A stretch of 64,000 bases of DNA from Pseudomonadota bacterium (GCA_023435725.1 JAEYRD010000017.1:12032-76031), one strand, 5' to 3'. Counted from the first letter of the stretch, positions 26,979-36,263 are shown. A program made the numbers and translations. The notes: generated by a model from the sequence alone, not told the origin.

Positions 26979-27115
26979 GTCGCCTGCACGCCATGCCAAG
27001 ATGCGTCGCTGAATGGTGCGTACAGACCGCATCGCGTAGGCATACTGCCCAGGGGTGAACCGCAGGACAACGGCAATTTATCTCTGGTCTATCGCGACCC
27101 GGCCCATGCGGACGC

Positions 27116-27129
27116 TTGATCCAGATTAA
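27116..27129. promoter_or_regulatory. Imperfect FixK/FNR-like site (TTGATCCAGATTAA)
   Basis: The half TTGAT is followed after four bases by ATTAA, one mismatch from the palindrome TTGAT-N4-ATCAA. It lies 137 bp before the GGDEF/EAL start. It could be chance; the perfect site at 30445 makes it worth noting. Confidence 0.25.
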
Positions 27130-27265
27130 GAACACCGATCAAGCGGTCGCCCCAATCATTTACCGCAACCGAAGCTTGCAGCGCGAAGCGCGGCGTCCGT
27201 GTCCCGATCTTAAGTCCCTCTTAGACGGCTGGGTGTTCGCATCAAGGCCAGGGGAGGGAGCTCCG

Positions 27266-29491
27266 ATGCGCTCGTTGAGTCGTTCGAAGAAAATCGGCGG
27301 TTGTGTTGTCCTGCTGGTCGTGGCGGCGGCGGTCCTGAAGATCGGCACTGCCGCCTGGACCGGTTATGCCCTGCTGTTGTCCGCCGGACTTCTCTGGACA
27401 GCGGCATTGCTGCGCCGCCCCGATTGCACGACTGTCCTCAACCGCGCAATCGAGAGTGTGCCGGTTGGTCTTTGCCTATTTGCGCCGGACTTGCGGGTCA
27501 TCGCCAGCAACGACCAATTCACCAGCATGTACGGTTTGGCGCGCGATGACGCCAAACCGGGAACGTTGCTCACCGAGACCATCGAAGCCAGGCAGGCCGC
27601 GTACGTGGTTTCGGCACGGGTGGTCGATGCCGTCAACGAGATTGACGCCGCACAGACGTCGCGCTCGGTGCATGAGCTCTGCGATGGCCGATTCATTTCG
27701 ATCTCGCGGCATCCGATGGCCGGCGGCGGTCTGGTCGAGGTGCATTGCGACGTCACCGCCGAACGGCTGGCCGAAACCGAGGCCAACGAAGTGATGCAGG
27801 CACTGATCGAGAAGCAATATGCAATCGACCAGGCCGTGATCGTGGCGATCACGGATGTGAGGGGCATCATCAACTATGCCAACGACAATTTCTGCAGGAT
27901 CAGCGGGTATTCACGCGACGAACTCATCGGACAGAACCATCGCCTGCTGAACTCGAACGCTCACCCCAGAGAGCTCTTCCGCGACATGTACCGTTGCCTG
28001 GCGAACGGGCATGTCTGGCGCGGCGAACTGTGCAATCGTGCCAAGTCCGGAAAGCTGTATTGGGTGGATACCGTGATCACGCCCCAGCTTGGCCCCGACG
28101 GCAAGCCTTTTGCCTACATGGCCATTCGGGTCGATATCACGGCAAGGAAGGAAGCCGAGGCGCAACTCTCGTTTGCCGCCACGCACGATTCCCTGACCGG
28201 CCTTCTGAACCGGGGCGCGTTGTTTGATCAGGCGAGAATAGGATGCGGGTCGCAAGCCCAGCCAAACCGGTTGAGCGTTTACCTGATCGACCTCGACGGG
28301 TTCAAATGCGTCAATGATACGTTTGGACACGAAGCGGGCGACAACCTGCTGAAGGAGGTCGCCTCGCGCCTGCGCGCGCTCGCCTCGAACCAGGATATTG
28401 TCGCACGATTGGGAGGCGATGAGTTCGCCATGATCCGGCGGGCAGGCGACGACGCAGGCGAGACCGCCCTGGATCTCGGCCGCCGAATTGTCGAGGCCTT
28501 TGCCGCGCCATTCGAGATCGAGGGGCACCCGCTCGATCTCAGTGCGAGCGTCGGGATCGCGCTCTATCCGGAGCACGGCTTGAACCCGGCGGATATTCTG
28601 AAAAAAGCGGATCTGGCCCTTTATGAAGTCAAGGCGGCGGGCCGCAACGGCCATCGCCTCTATCAGCCGGCGATGCTCGAGGCGGTCAAGGAAGAGAAAG
28701 CCCTGGAATCGGCGCTGCGTCACGCGATCTCTGCGCAAGAGTTCGAGTTGCATTACCAGCCCATTCTCGATGTCGAGACACGTTCGGTGCATACGGCTGA
28801 AGCGCTCGTGCGATGGCGCCATCCCCTTCATGGTCTCATTGCACCGGATCGGTTCATCCCCTTGGCCGAGCGCACCGGCCTCATCCAGCCCCTCAGCGAA
28901 TGGATCATTCAGCGGGCCTGCCTGGATGCGGTGTCCTGGCCGCCCGGTGTCCAGCTTGCGGTCAATGTGTCCGCTACCCAGTTCAAGCGCGGCAACCTGT
29001 TCGATGTCGTCATGCGGGCACTGCTTCGGTCGGGCCTGAATCCGCAGCGGTTGCAGATCGAGGTCACCGAAACGGTGTTGCTGGAGCAGCAGTCCGAGCA
29101 ACTTCAGACGTTTCGGCGATTGAAAACCATGGGTGCCACGCTCGTGCTGGACGATTTCGGTACCGGGTTTTCATCGGCGAGCTATCTGACGAATTTTCCG
29201 TTCGACAAGATCAAGATAGACAAATCCTTTATCCAGGGCCTGCACAGGCGGGAATGTGCGGCGGTGATCACGTCGGCTGTCGTGCTGGCCAAGGGGCTGG
29301 GCATCAGCGTCACCGCGGAGGGCATAGAAACCGAGGCTCAGTTCGAGGACGTTCGCGCGTTGGGAATTGACTTCGCGCAGGGATATTTGTTCGGCCGCCC
29401 CGTTCCCTATGACGAGTTCATCTGCGCGCCGATGATCCGGGATGACGACATGAACCATGCCCGACGAAGGACAGCGTCTGGAGGGAGATGA
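27266..29491 (+). CDS. PAS-GGDEF-EAL cyclic-di-GMP protein
   Basis: The 741-residue protein has two N-terminal hydrophobic segments (about 10-50), two PAS-like regions (about 60-160 and 175-290, the second with INYANDNFCRISGYSRDELI), a GGDEF domain with intact GGDEF at 383-387 and an EAL domain with intact EALVRW from 512. Both synthesis and hydrolysis of c-di-GMP are possible. EAL-domain DDFGTGFSSASYL and KIDKSFIQGL are present. GGGAGGGAG precedes the ATG at 27266. The gene is convergent with the Crp/Fnr gene. Confidence 0.9.
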   Translation: MRSLSRSKKIGGCVVLLVVAAAVLKIGTAAWTGYALLLSAGLLWTAALLRRPDCTTVLNRAIESVPVGLCLFAPDLRVIASNDQFTSMYGLARDDAKPGTLLTETIEARQAAYVVSARVVDAVNEIDAAQTSRSVHELCDGRFISISRHPMAGGGLVEVHCDVTAERLAETEANEVMQALIEKQYAIDQAVIVAITDVRGIINYANDNFCRISGYSRDELIGQNHRLLNSNAHPRELFRDMYRCLANGHVWRGELCNRAKSGKLYWVDTVITPQLGPDGKPFAYMAIRVDITARKEAEAQLSFAATHDSLTGLLNRGALFDQARIGCGSQAQPNRLSVYLIDLDGFKCVNDTFGHEAGDNLLKEVASRLRALASNQDIVARLGGDEFAMIRRAGDDAGETALDLGRRIVEAFAAPFEIEGHPLDLSASVGIALYPEHGLNPADILKKADLALYEVKAAGRNGHRLYQPAMLEAVKEEKALESALRHAISAQEFELHYQPILDVETRSVHTAEALVRWRHPLHGLIAPDRFIPLAERTGLIQPLSEWIIQRACLDAVSWPPGVQLAVNVSATQFKRGNLFDVVMRALLRSGLNPQRLQIEVTETVLLEQQSEQLQTFRRLKTMGATLVLDDFGTGFSSASYLTNFPFDKIKIDKSFIQGLHRRECAAVITSAVVLAKGLGISVTAEGIETEAQFEDVRALGIDFAQGYLFGRPVPYDEFICAPMIRDDDMNHARRRTASGGR

Positions 29492-29500
29492 GCCTTACGC

Positions 29501-30292
29501 TCAGCTCAGGGCTCCCAATCGTTGCAGCTCATGCAGATCGAACACTTCGAGCACGCCATTCGACAAATCAGCAACGCGGCGTTCCCGGAAAGCGCTCAGG
29601 ACGCGGCTGACGTGAACCGGCGTGAGGCCGACAGCATCGGCGATGTGCTGCTGGCGAAGGGGCACCCGATAGCGCTCGTCGCGGATCACGCTACGGCTCG
29701 CAATCCGCTTCATGAGCTGCAGCAACAGATGGGCGATGCGCTCCTCGGCCGAGAATTGACCAAGCGCGGCAATTGTTTCGTCGGCAGCCCTGGCTTCGCC
29801 CGCGCAACACTCCGCCGCGGCCCACAGGATGCCCTCGTTCATCGCGACGCGCGCGTCGATTTCTGTGCGCCTCATCGTGCTGACCTGGATCGCCGTCAAA
29901 GCCTTGACCGAAAAGTGCAGGCGTCCATGAAACAGCGAGCCGGTCAGGACATCGCCGGGCAGCAGGAAGCCCAGTATTTGCCGCCGGCCATTGGGCATCT
30001 GCAGGAAGCGAAATCCCCAACCGGCGCAAAATACGTAGATGTCAGGCGAGGTCTGGTTCGCGGTCAGCAATTGGCGCCCGGCCGGCACCACGACATGATG
30101 CTGCCAATCGGATGTCTCGATCGATCCCGTCGGCGACACGCTTTCGAAAACCGCACGGCAAAATCCTGAGGCGCCACTTCTTGGGCAGCTTGCACAAGGC
30201 GAAATGTCCTTCATCGTTCGCTGAAGTCGCCACTGCACAGCCGCATCGTTGCGGATTCTCCGGAATTGATCAGGCGCCATGATCCGTAACAT
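29501..30292 (-). CDS. Crp/Fnr family regulator
   Basis: The 263-residue protein has an N-terminal cysteine cluster (Cys33, Cys36, Cys45 in CASCPRSGASGFC), a cNMP-type beta-roll (GRRQILGFLLPGDVLTGSLF) and a C-terminal winged helix (QQHIADAVGLTPVHVSRVLS). The cysteine cluster resembles FNR/FnrN oxygen sensors, but no cysteine falls at the expected fourth-ligand position. In the recognition helix VHVSR replaces the FNR ETISR. The start is uncertain (30292, 30280 or 30214). It is divergent from the globin chemoreceptor. Confidence 0.83.
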   Translation of the reverse strand: MLRIMAPDQFRRIRNDAAVQWRLQRTMKDISPCASCPRSGASGFCRAVFESVSPTGSIETSDWQHHVVVPAGRQLLTANQTSPDIYVFCAGWGFRFLQMPNGRRQILGFLLPGDVLTGSLFHGRLHFSVKALTAIQVSTMRRTEIDARVAMNEGILWAAAECCAGEARAADETIAALGQFSAEERIAHLLLQLMKRIASRSVIRDERYRVPLRQQHIADAVGLTPVHVSRVLSAFRERRVADLSNGVLEVFDLHELQRLGALS

Positions 30293-30444
30293 TTTCGCAT
30301 AGTCAACAGCTCTTTTTGCCTAGAATTTCGGTTGGCAGAAATCTTGAAAACAGGCCAGAAGGCGTCGACGGGAATCTCTCGTCGTTGATCTCTGCGACGG
30401 TCGTCACGCTCAGAGCGAAACGCCATTTTTGTTGATCTGGATTA

Positions 30445-30458
30445 TTGATCTGCATCAA
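30445..30458. promoter_or_regulatory. Perfect FixK/FNR box
   Basis: TTGAT-CTGC-ATCAA matches the FixK/FNR consensus exactly. It lies between the divergent Crp/Fnr gene (start 153 bp away) and the globin chemoreceptor gene (start 134 bp away), so it may control either under low oxygen. Confidence 0.72.
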
Positions 30459-30473
30459 ATCGCATTGACCTGC

Positions 30474-30494
30474 GTTGATTTGCGCTCAATCAAC
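30474..30494. promoter_or_regulatory. Second palindrome, GTTGATT-N7-AATCAAC
   Basis: A 7-bp inverted repeat lies 15 bp from the FixK/FNR box in the same intergenic region. Its spacing differs from FNR sites, so the binder, if any, is unknown. Confidence 0.4.
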
Positions 30495-30591
30495 CTTAAC
30501 GAAGAGAGATGATAATTGCCGGCATTGACCTTGCCGCGTCATTGTTCGTTTCCAGCGTTTTGTCTCCGCCAGATTGCAAAGGGCACTATCA

Positions 30592-31947
30592 ATGACACTC
30601 GCGTCCACGGCGAATGACGAGAGCCAGGATCGGGATGGACGCATGCGCTTCATGCACATCGATGCGAAGACCGGCGAGCTCTTGCGTGAATTCTGGAGGT
30701 CGGTCGAGCAAGCGCTGCCGGATATCCTGGACGGCTTTTATCGGCATCTCTCGAGCGAGCCGCGGCTCGCCGCGTTGATAGGCGACGAGATGCCGCGGCT
30801 GAAGAAGGCCCAGAGCTCGCACTGGGCACGCCTGTTCAACGGCCGCTTCGATCACGACTACATGCACGGTGTGCGCATGATCGGGCTGATACACAACAAG
30901 ATCGGCCTGGAGCCACGCTGGTACATCGGTGGTTACAATTTCGTACTTTGCCGGTTGGTGGCCTTGGCCGTCAGCAAATACCGATGGACGCCGGCGCGAA
31001 TGGCCGACGTGCTCACCGCCCTCAACCGCGCCGTGATGCTGGACATGGATATTGCCATCTCCGCGTATCAGGAAGCGATGCTGGCGCAGAGACAGCGGCA
31101 GCAGGAGAAGATCGCGGCGGCCATTCGGAGTTTCGACGGCCGGGTGAAGACCGTACTCGAAGGACTCGGAAGTTCGGCTGCCGGCCTGCAGGGCGTTGCC
31201 AATGCGCTCGCCGAGGGCGCCGAACGGTCGACCCGGCAATCGAGCACGGTCGCTGCCGCTTCGGAGGAGGCGTCGACCAACGTGCAGGCCGTGGCGACCT
31301 CGACCGAAGAGCTTGCGTCGTCGATCAAGGAGATCGGCCGCCAGGTGTCTGAATCGACCAGAATTGCCGGGGTGGCCGTCGATCAGGCAGGCCGTTCAGG
31401 GGGCGCGATCGAAGGTCTGACCAGGGCAGCGCAGAGGATCGGGGACGTCGTCGAGCTGATCAGCACGATCGCGGGGCAGACCAATCTGCTTGCGTTGAAT
31501 GCGACGATCGAGGCGGCGCGCGCCGGCGAGGCCGGGCGTGGCTTCGCGGTGGTTGCGTCCGAAGTCAAGGCGCTGGCGGAGCAGACGGCGAAAGCGACCG
31601 GTGAGATCGGCCAGCAGGTCCTCGCCATTCAGGAGGCGACCAAGGAGTCTGTCGGCGTCATTCACCAGATCGGCGCGACGATCGCCGCCGTCAACGAGGT
31701 TGCTACCGCGATTGCGGCCGCGGTCGAACAACAGGGCGTGGCAACCGCCGAGATCGCACGTAACATACAGGAGGCGGCGCAGGGGACGCATGACGTCTCA
31801 AGCAACATCGGCGGGGTGAGCCACGCCGCGAGCCGGACCGGCACCACCGCGTCCGAGTTGTTGGCGGCGTCCCAGGAGCTCTCGGGCCAGACCGATGCGC
31901 TCCGCTCCGAGGTCGAAGACTTCTTTGCAGCAATTCGGGCGGCCTGA
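30592..31947 (+). CDS. Globin-coupled methyl-accepting chemotaxis protein
   Basis: The 451-residue soluble protein has an N-terminal globin sensor (about 20-170) with the likely haem-binding His101 in MIGLIHNKIGLEPRWYIGGY, and a C-terminal chemoreceptor signalling domain (about 210-440) with the hairpin tip IAGQTNLLALNATIEAARAG. There is no transmembrane segment. HemAT-type proteins sense oxygen for aerotaxis. The ATG at 30592 follows AAAGGG; a TTG at 30574 is possible. A FixK/FNR box lies upstream. Confidence 0.9.
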   Translation: MTLASTANDESQDRDGRMRFMHIDAKTGELLREFWRSVEQALPDILDGFYRHLSSEPRLAALIGDEMPRLKKAQSSHWARLFNGRFDHDYMHGVRMIGLIHNKIGLEPRWYIGGYNFVLCRLVALAVSKYRWTPARMADVLTALNRAVMLDMDIAISAYQEAMLAQRQRQQEKIAAAIRSFDGRVKTVLEGLGSSAAGLQGVANALAEGAERSTRQSSTVAAASEEASTNVQAVATSTEELASSIKEIGRQVSESTRIAGVAVDQAGRSGGAIEGLTRAAQRIGDVVELISTIAGQTNLLALNATIEAARAGEAGRGFAVVASEVKALAEQTAKATGEIGQQVLAIQEATKESVGVIHQIGATIAAVNEVATAIAAAVEQQGVATAEIARNIQEAAQGTHDVSSNIGGVSHAASRTGTTASELLAASQELSGQTDALRSEVEDFFAAIRAA

Positions 31948-32066
31948 ACGTCAGCGTCGATCCGGCCGCCGTGGTTCAACAAGCGAAGGCCAATCCAGCA
32001 TCTTACGGCCTATGCGGAGCGACGAGGGTGGGTTGCTCCGCCGCTATCCCACCCAGCGAACCGGGC

Positions 32067-33239
32067 CTAGCCCGCCGGCATCCGCGTCTCGACCAGCCGG
32101 ACCCAGTAGGACGCGCCGTGGCCGAGGATGTTGTCGTTGAAGACATAGGCCGGGTGATGGCACTCGTTGCCGTCGCCCATCCCGACCAGGACCATCGCTC
32201 CGGGGCGTGCCTCGAGCATGAAGGAGAAATCCTCGGCGCCCATCATGGGAATGAACTTGTCGTTGACGCGTTCGGCGCCGACGATGTCGCGGGCGACATC
32301 GGCGGCGCGGCCGGCCGCGCGCGCATGGTTCATCGTCACCGGATACATCCGCGTATATTTCGTCTCGGCCGAACCGCCATAGGCGCGGGCGATGCTGTCG
32401 GCAACCTCGCCGATGCGGCGCTCGACGAGATCGCGCACTTCAGGATCGAGCGTGCGCACGGTGCCGGCGAGTTCGGCTCTCTCGGGGATGATGTTGAAGG
32501 CGGTGCCCGAGTGGAATTGCGTGATCGAGATCACCGCCGATTTCAGCGGATCGACGTTGCGCGCCACGATCGACTGCAGCGCATTGACGATCTGCGAGCC
32601 GATCAGCACGCTGTCGACGGATTTGTGCGGACCCGCTCCGGCGTGGCCGCCCTTGCCGTGGACGATGATCTGGATGTTGTCGGAGGAGGCGAGCATCGCG
32701 CCGGGCGTGGTTGCGAAATGGCCTTCGGGCAGGCCGGGCATGTTGTGCATGCCGTAGACCTCCTGGATGTTCCAGCGCGTCATCAGGCCGTCCTCGACCA
32801 TGGCCTTGCCGCCGCCGCCGCCTTCCTCGGCGGGCTGGAAGATCATGATCGCGGTGCCGTCAAAATTGCGTGTCTCGGCGAGATATTTGGCGGCACCGAG
32901 CAGCATGGCGGTGTGGCCGTCATGGCCGCAGGCGTGCATCTTGCCAGGCACCTTGGAGGCATAGGGCACGCCGGAGGTTTCCATGATGGGCAGCGCGTCC
33001 ATGTCGGCGCGCAGGCCAATGGTCTTGCCGGAGGCCGACTTGCGGCCGCGGATCACGCCGACGACGCCGGTGCGGCCGATACCCGTCACCACCTCGTCAC
33101 AGCCGAACTCACGCAGCTTGTCGGCGACAATGCCGGCGGTGCGATGGACTTCGTAGAGCAATTCAGGGTTCTCGTGGAAGTCATGGCGCCAGGCGGCCAT
33201 TTCGTCGGAAAGGGCGGCAACGCGATTGACGATGGGCAT
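32067..33239 (-). CDS. M20 family amidohydrolase (hippurate hydrolase type)
   Basis: The 390-residue dimetal hydrolase has WRHDFHENPELLYEVHRTAG near the N-terminus, GLRADMDALPI, MHACGHDGHTAMLLGAA and FQPAEEGGGGGKAM, the metal-binding and catalytic blocks of the M20D group. Relatives cleave N-acyl amino acids such as hippurate or indole-3-acetyl conjugates. The substrate here is unknown. It sits 107 bp downstream of purB on the same strand, beyond the purB terminator. Confidence 0.9.
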   Translation of the reverse strand: MPIVNRVAALSDEMAAWRHDFHENPELLYEVHRTAGIVADKLREFGCDEVVTGIGRTGVVGVIRGRKSASGKTIGLRADMDALPIMETSGVPYASKVPGKMHACGHDGHTAMLLGAAKYLAETRNFDGTAIMIFQPAEEGGGGGKAMVEDGLMTRWNIQEVYGMHNMPGLPEGHFATTPGAMLASSDNIQIIVHGKGGHAGAGPHKSVDSVLIGSQIVNALQSIVARNVDPLKSAVISITQFHSGTAFNIIPERAELAGTVRTLDPEVRDLVERRIGEVADSIARAYGGSAETKYTRMYPVTMNHARAAGRAADVARDIVGAERVNDKFIPMMGAEDFSFMLEARPGAMVLVGMGDGNECHHPAYVFNDNILGHGASYWVRLVETRMPAG

Positions 33240-33302
33240 GGGGGATCCGTTTCTTGTTCGCAGGGCGGTTAGCGTAGCGTAACCCGCTTGCGATGCGAGG
33301 AG

Positions 33303-33335
33303 AAAAAGGGCGGATTACGCTGCGCCAATCCGCCC
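33303..33335 (-). terminator. Rho-independent terminator of purB
   Basis: A 9-bp perfect stem (33308-33316 with 33327-33335) is followed on the minus strand by TTTTT (33303-33307), just downstream of the purB stop. Confidence 0.85.
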
Positions 33336-33346
33336 CACCGGAGTGC

Positions 33347-34654
33347 TCAGCTCTCGCCGAACACGCGCTTGAAGATCGTGTCGACGTGCTTGAGGTGATA
33401 GCCGAGATCGAACTGCTCCTCGATCTCGGCATCGGTGAGATACTTCTTCACCTCGGTATCCTTCTTCAGAAGCTGGAGGAAGTCGCCTTCGCCGCGCCAG
33501 ACCGGCATGGCGTTGCGCTGCACCAGCTTGTAGGCGTCCTCGCGGCTCGCGCCCTTCTGGGTGAGCGCCAGCAACACGCGCTGGGAGTGCACGAGGCCGC
33601 CGAGGCGGTCGAGGTTCTTCTGCATGTTGGCCGGGTACACCAGCAGCTTGTCGATCAGGCCGGCGAGGCGCACCAGCGCGAAGTCGAGCGTCACGGTGGC
33701 ATCCGGGCCCATCATGCGCTCGGCGGAGGAGTGCGAGATGTCGCGCTCGTGCCAGAGCACGACGTTTTCCAGGGCCGGCGTCACATAGGCGCGCACCATG
33801 CGGGAGAGGCCGGTGAGGTTCTCCGACAGCACCGGGTTGCGCTTGTGCGGCATCGCGGAGGAGCCCTTCTGTCCCTCCGAGAAGAATTCCTCGGCCTCCA
33901 GCACCTCGGTGCGCTGCATGTGGCGGATCTCCACCGCAATGCGCTCGACCGAGGAGGCGATCACGCCAAGGGTCGCAAAATACATCGCGTGGCGGTCACG
34001 CGGGATCACCTGCGTCGAGATCGGCTCGGGCACGAGGCCCATTGCCTTCGCGACATGCTCTTCGACGCGCGGATCGATCTGGGCGAAGGTGCCGACGGCA
34101 CCGGAGATGGCGCAGGTCGCGACCTCTTTGCGCGCGGCGATCAGGCGCTCCTTTGCGCGCGAGAATTCGGCATAGGCATAAGCGAGCTTGAGGCCGAAGG
34201 TGACCGGCTCGGCATGGATGCCATGGCTGCGGCCGATGGTCGGCGTCATCTTGTGCTCGAACGCGCGCTTCTTCAGCGCGGCGAGCACCTTGTCGAGATC
34301 GGCGAGCAGGAGGTCGGCGGCGCGGGTGAGCTGGACGTTGAGGCAGGTGTCGAGCACATCGGAGGAGGTCATGCCCTGGTGCACGAAGCGCGCCTCGGGG
34401 CCGACGATCTCGGCGAGGTGGGTGAGGAAGGCGATGACGTCGTGCTTGGTCTCGCGCTCGATCTCGTCGATGCGGGCGACGTCGAAGGTGGCGTTTTTGG
34501 CCTTCGCCCAGACCGTTTTGGCGGCCTCTTTGGGGATCGTCCCGAGCTCGGCCAGCGCGTCCGCCGCATGCGCCTCGATCTCGAACCAGATCTTGAACCG
34601 GGTCTGCGGCTCCCAGATCGAGGCCATTTCCGGGCGGGTATAGCGGGGGATCAT
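33347..34654 (-). CDS. purB: Adenylosuccinate lyase
   Basis: The 435-residue fumarase-superfamily enzyme works twice in purine synthesis, on SAICAR and on adenylosuccinate. It starts MIPRYTRPEMASIWEPQTRF, contains FVHQGMTSSDVLDTCLNVQL and TIGRSHGIHAEP with the catalytic His, and the flexible signature loop GSSAMPHKRNPVLSENL. The ORF is open 14 codons further upstream, but this is the usual N-terminus. Length is normal. Confidence 0.96.
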   Translation of the reverse strand: MIPRYTRPEMASIWEPQTRFKIWFEIEAHAADALAELGTIPKEAAKTVWAKAKNATFDVARIDEIERETKHDVIAFLTHLAEIVGPEARFVHQGMTSSDVLDTCLNVQLTRAADLLLADLDKVLAALKKRAFEHKMTPTIGRSHGIHAEPVTFGLKLAYAYAEFSRAKERLIAARKEVATCAISGAVGTFAQIDPRVEEHVAKAMGLVPEPISTQVIPRDRHAMYFATLGVIASSVERIAVEIRHMQRTEVLEAEEFFSEGQKGSSAMPHKRNPVLSENLTGLSRMVRAYVTPALENVVLWHERDISHSSAERMMGPDATVTLDFALVRLAGLIDKLLVYPANMQKNLDRLGGLVHSQRVLLALTQKGASREDAYKLVQRNAMPVWRGEGDFLQLLKKDTEVKKYLTDAEIEEQFDLGYHLKHVDTIFKRVFGES

Positions 34655-35046
34655 CTGAGAACTCAAGGAAGGTGGGCGGGCGACCCGTGGGGGCACCGGC
34701 CAAAATGCTTTTTACGCCGTGATTTAGCAGAGCGGGAGAGCGAAACAAACGGCGCGGGCAAGGTAGCGGGGGACGATTGGGTCCGACGGGAGGTACTATT
34801 GGACCCCCGCTGCGGGCCACCGCCCAGCCAGTCGGGCAAAGGCCCGGTCGCAAATATTAACTGTCAATCACGGATCATTGACTGACAGATATTGAAATCT
34901 GTCAGAGGGACGTGTATATCCGTCACCGGACGCCTCGCTTGGGCGTCCCATGGTCACCTCCAGGGGAGCCCGAAATCCGAAATACCTGTCGGATCGAGGG
35001 TCGCTATCGAAGGGCGAGGGCTGTGGACGAGTGGAGATATAAGAAA
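34655..35046. other. Intergenic stretch upstream of purB
   Basis: No convincing gene was seen in these 392 bases. It holds a 21-base string at 34733-34753 almost identical to 13050-13070, and two overlapping palindromes at 34863-34905, listed separately. Confidence 0.6.
34863..34905. promoter_or_regulatory. Two adjacent palindromes, possible operator
   Basis: GTCAAT (34863-34868) faces ATTGAC (34877-34882), and CTGACAGAT (34882-34890) faces ATCTGTCAG (34897-34905). Both lie upstream of a small ORF and a TetR regulator gene and are of a size suited to a dimeric repressor. Confidence 0.45.
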
Positions 35047-35148
35047 ATGACGACCGAAATCATCAACTTTACCGGCACGATTGGGCATTGGCTCAATTTG
35101 CTGGTAGCGCGCCAGATCGCGGCGCAGGCTGCAAAACTGCCTCATTGA
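35047..35148 (+). CDS. Possible 33-residue peptide
   Basis: An ATG at 35047 opens a short peptide (MTTEIINFTGTIGHWLNLLV, then a basic-helical end). GGAG lies about 12 nt upstream, which is far. It precedes the TetR gene and follows the palindromes at 34863-34905. No family is recognised; it may be chance. Confidence 0.3.
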   Translation: MTTEIINFTGTIGHWLNLLVARQIAAQAAKLPH

Positions 35149-35239
35149 GGCGAGAGCTTTCCGAGACGACCGGCAGGGGCGCTTCGGAAGCAGCTCCATC
35201 GCCGGGTAACTGAGCCCTCAGCGGGAACATGGTGCTGGC

Positions 35240-35827
35240 ATGAATGAAGCCGTTGTCTTGACGCCGGAGCGGATCCTCGAAGTCACTGAGGACGTGCTCA
35301 GGCGCTACGGGCTTGCCAAAGCCACCGTGGTTGACGTGGCCCGTGCGCTCGATGTGAGCCACGGCAGCGTCTATCGCCATTTCCCGAGCAAGGCCTCGCT
35401 GCGCGAGGCCGTCGCCAAACGCTGGTTGGACCGCATCGACGCGCCGCTGCTGGAGATCGCCAAGGAGCACGGGCCGGCGCCGGCGCGGCTCGACTGCTGG
35501 CTGCGCACGCTGTTCGCTGCCAAGCGTTCGCGCGTCCTCGACGACCCCGAGATGTTTGAGACCTATCTGACGCTGGCCCGTGAGGCCTGCGCGGCCGTCA
35601 GGTGTCACAAGGACACGCTGATCGACCAGATCGCGGCGATCCTGTCCGACGGCGTGAAGCAGGGCGCGTTCGAGGTGAAAGACGTTGCTGCCACCGCACG
35701 TGTGATCTTCGATGCCACCAGCCGCTTCCATCATCCGGCGCATGCCGACGAGTGGAAGGATGCTGATCTGCCCGCTCGCATCGACTTGACGCTTGCACTG
35801 CTGCTGCGCGGGTTGAAGGTGGGGTAG
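35240..35827 (+). CDS. TetR family transcriptional regulator
   Basis: The 195-residue repressor has the N-terminal helix-turn-helix (ERILEVTEDVLRRYGLAKAT, VVDVARALDVSHGSVYRHFP, SKASLREAVAKRWLDRI) and a helical ligand-binding C-terminus. No obvious target gene lies immediately downstream; the two palindromes 335 bp upstream could be its operator. Confidence 0.9.
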   Translation: MNEAVVLTPERILEVTEDVLRRYGLAKATVVDVARALDVSHGSVYRHFPSKASLREAVAKRWLDRIDAPLLEIAKEHGPAPARLDCWLRTLFAAKRSRVLDDPEMFETYLTLAREACAAVRCHKDTLIDQIAAILSDGVKQGAFEVKDVAATARVIFDATSRFHHPAHADEWKDADLPARIDLTLALLLRGLKVG

Positions 35828-35855
35828 ACTCCTGCACCTGTTCAACGCGCGCCGA

Positions 35856-36161
35856 TCAACCTCTCGCCTTGTGAAGAAGGGCGCCATTGCGGACCGAGGG
35901 CGAGGAAGTCGAGTGCTTCCGCGCGTGTAAGGCGGGGGCGGACGATGGCACGACCGGCGGGCTTTCCGGATATGCACTGACCGCGATTTCGACGGCGTCC
36001 TTTGACCGCTTGCGAAGGCCGTAGAATGTCAGGTCCTGCTCGAGCATGGGGCAGCGGAAATGGACGACGGCCGTGTCCGGCAGGCGGCAAAGTTCGTCGA
36101 TGAGCTCGCCTACTGTGATGATCGGGGGATGGGCGACTGCCTTGTGGTTAGCCTTGCTCAT
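35856..36161 (-). CDS. Small protein of unknown function
   Basis: The 101-residue ORF starts MSKANHKAVAHPPIITVGEL and has an amphipathic helix followed by strands (ELIDELCRLPDTAVVHFRCP), then a Pro/Ser-rich tail. The first 70 residues look like a small folded domain; the tail looks disordered. It is alone on its strand. No family recognised. Confidence 0.5.
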   Translation of the reverse strand: MSKANHKAVAHPPIITVGELIDELCRLPDTAVVHFRCPMLEQDLTFYGLRKRSKDAVEIAVSAYPESPPVVPSSAPALHARKHSTSSPSVRNGALLHKARG

Positions 36162-36263
36162 GGCGCAACTCCTTCACTCCGCTACTAACCTCAACGCGAC
36201 GGCGTCAGTTCCATTCCGCACAGCAGGGCGGCACAAAGGTACGAACTGCACACCCGCGCTAAA

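Noticed and set aside
24909..27032. 707-codon minus-strand open frame
   Set aside because: It is the antisense shadow of the acyl-CoA synthetase; its composition is Arg/His/Asp-rich without motifs.
33293..34885. 530-codon plus-strand open frame
   Set aside because: It is antisense to purB, which has clear family motifs.
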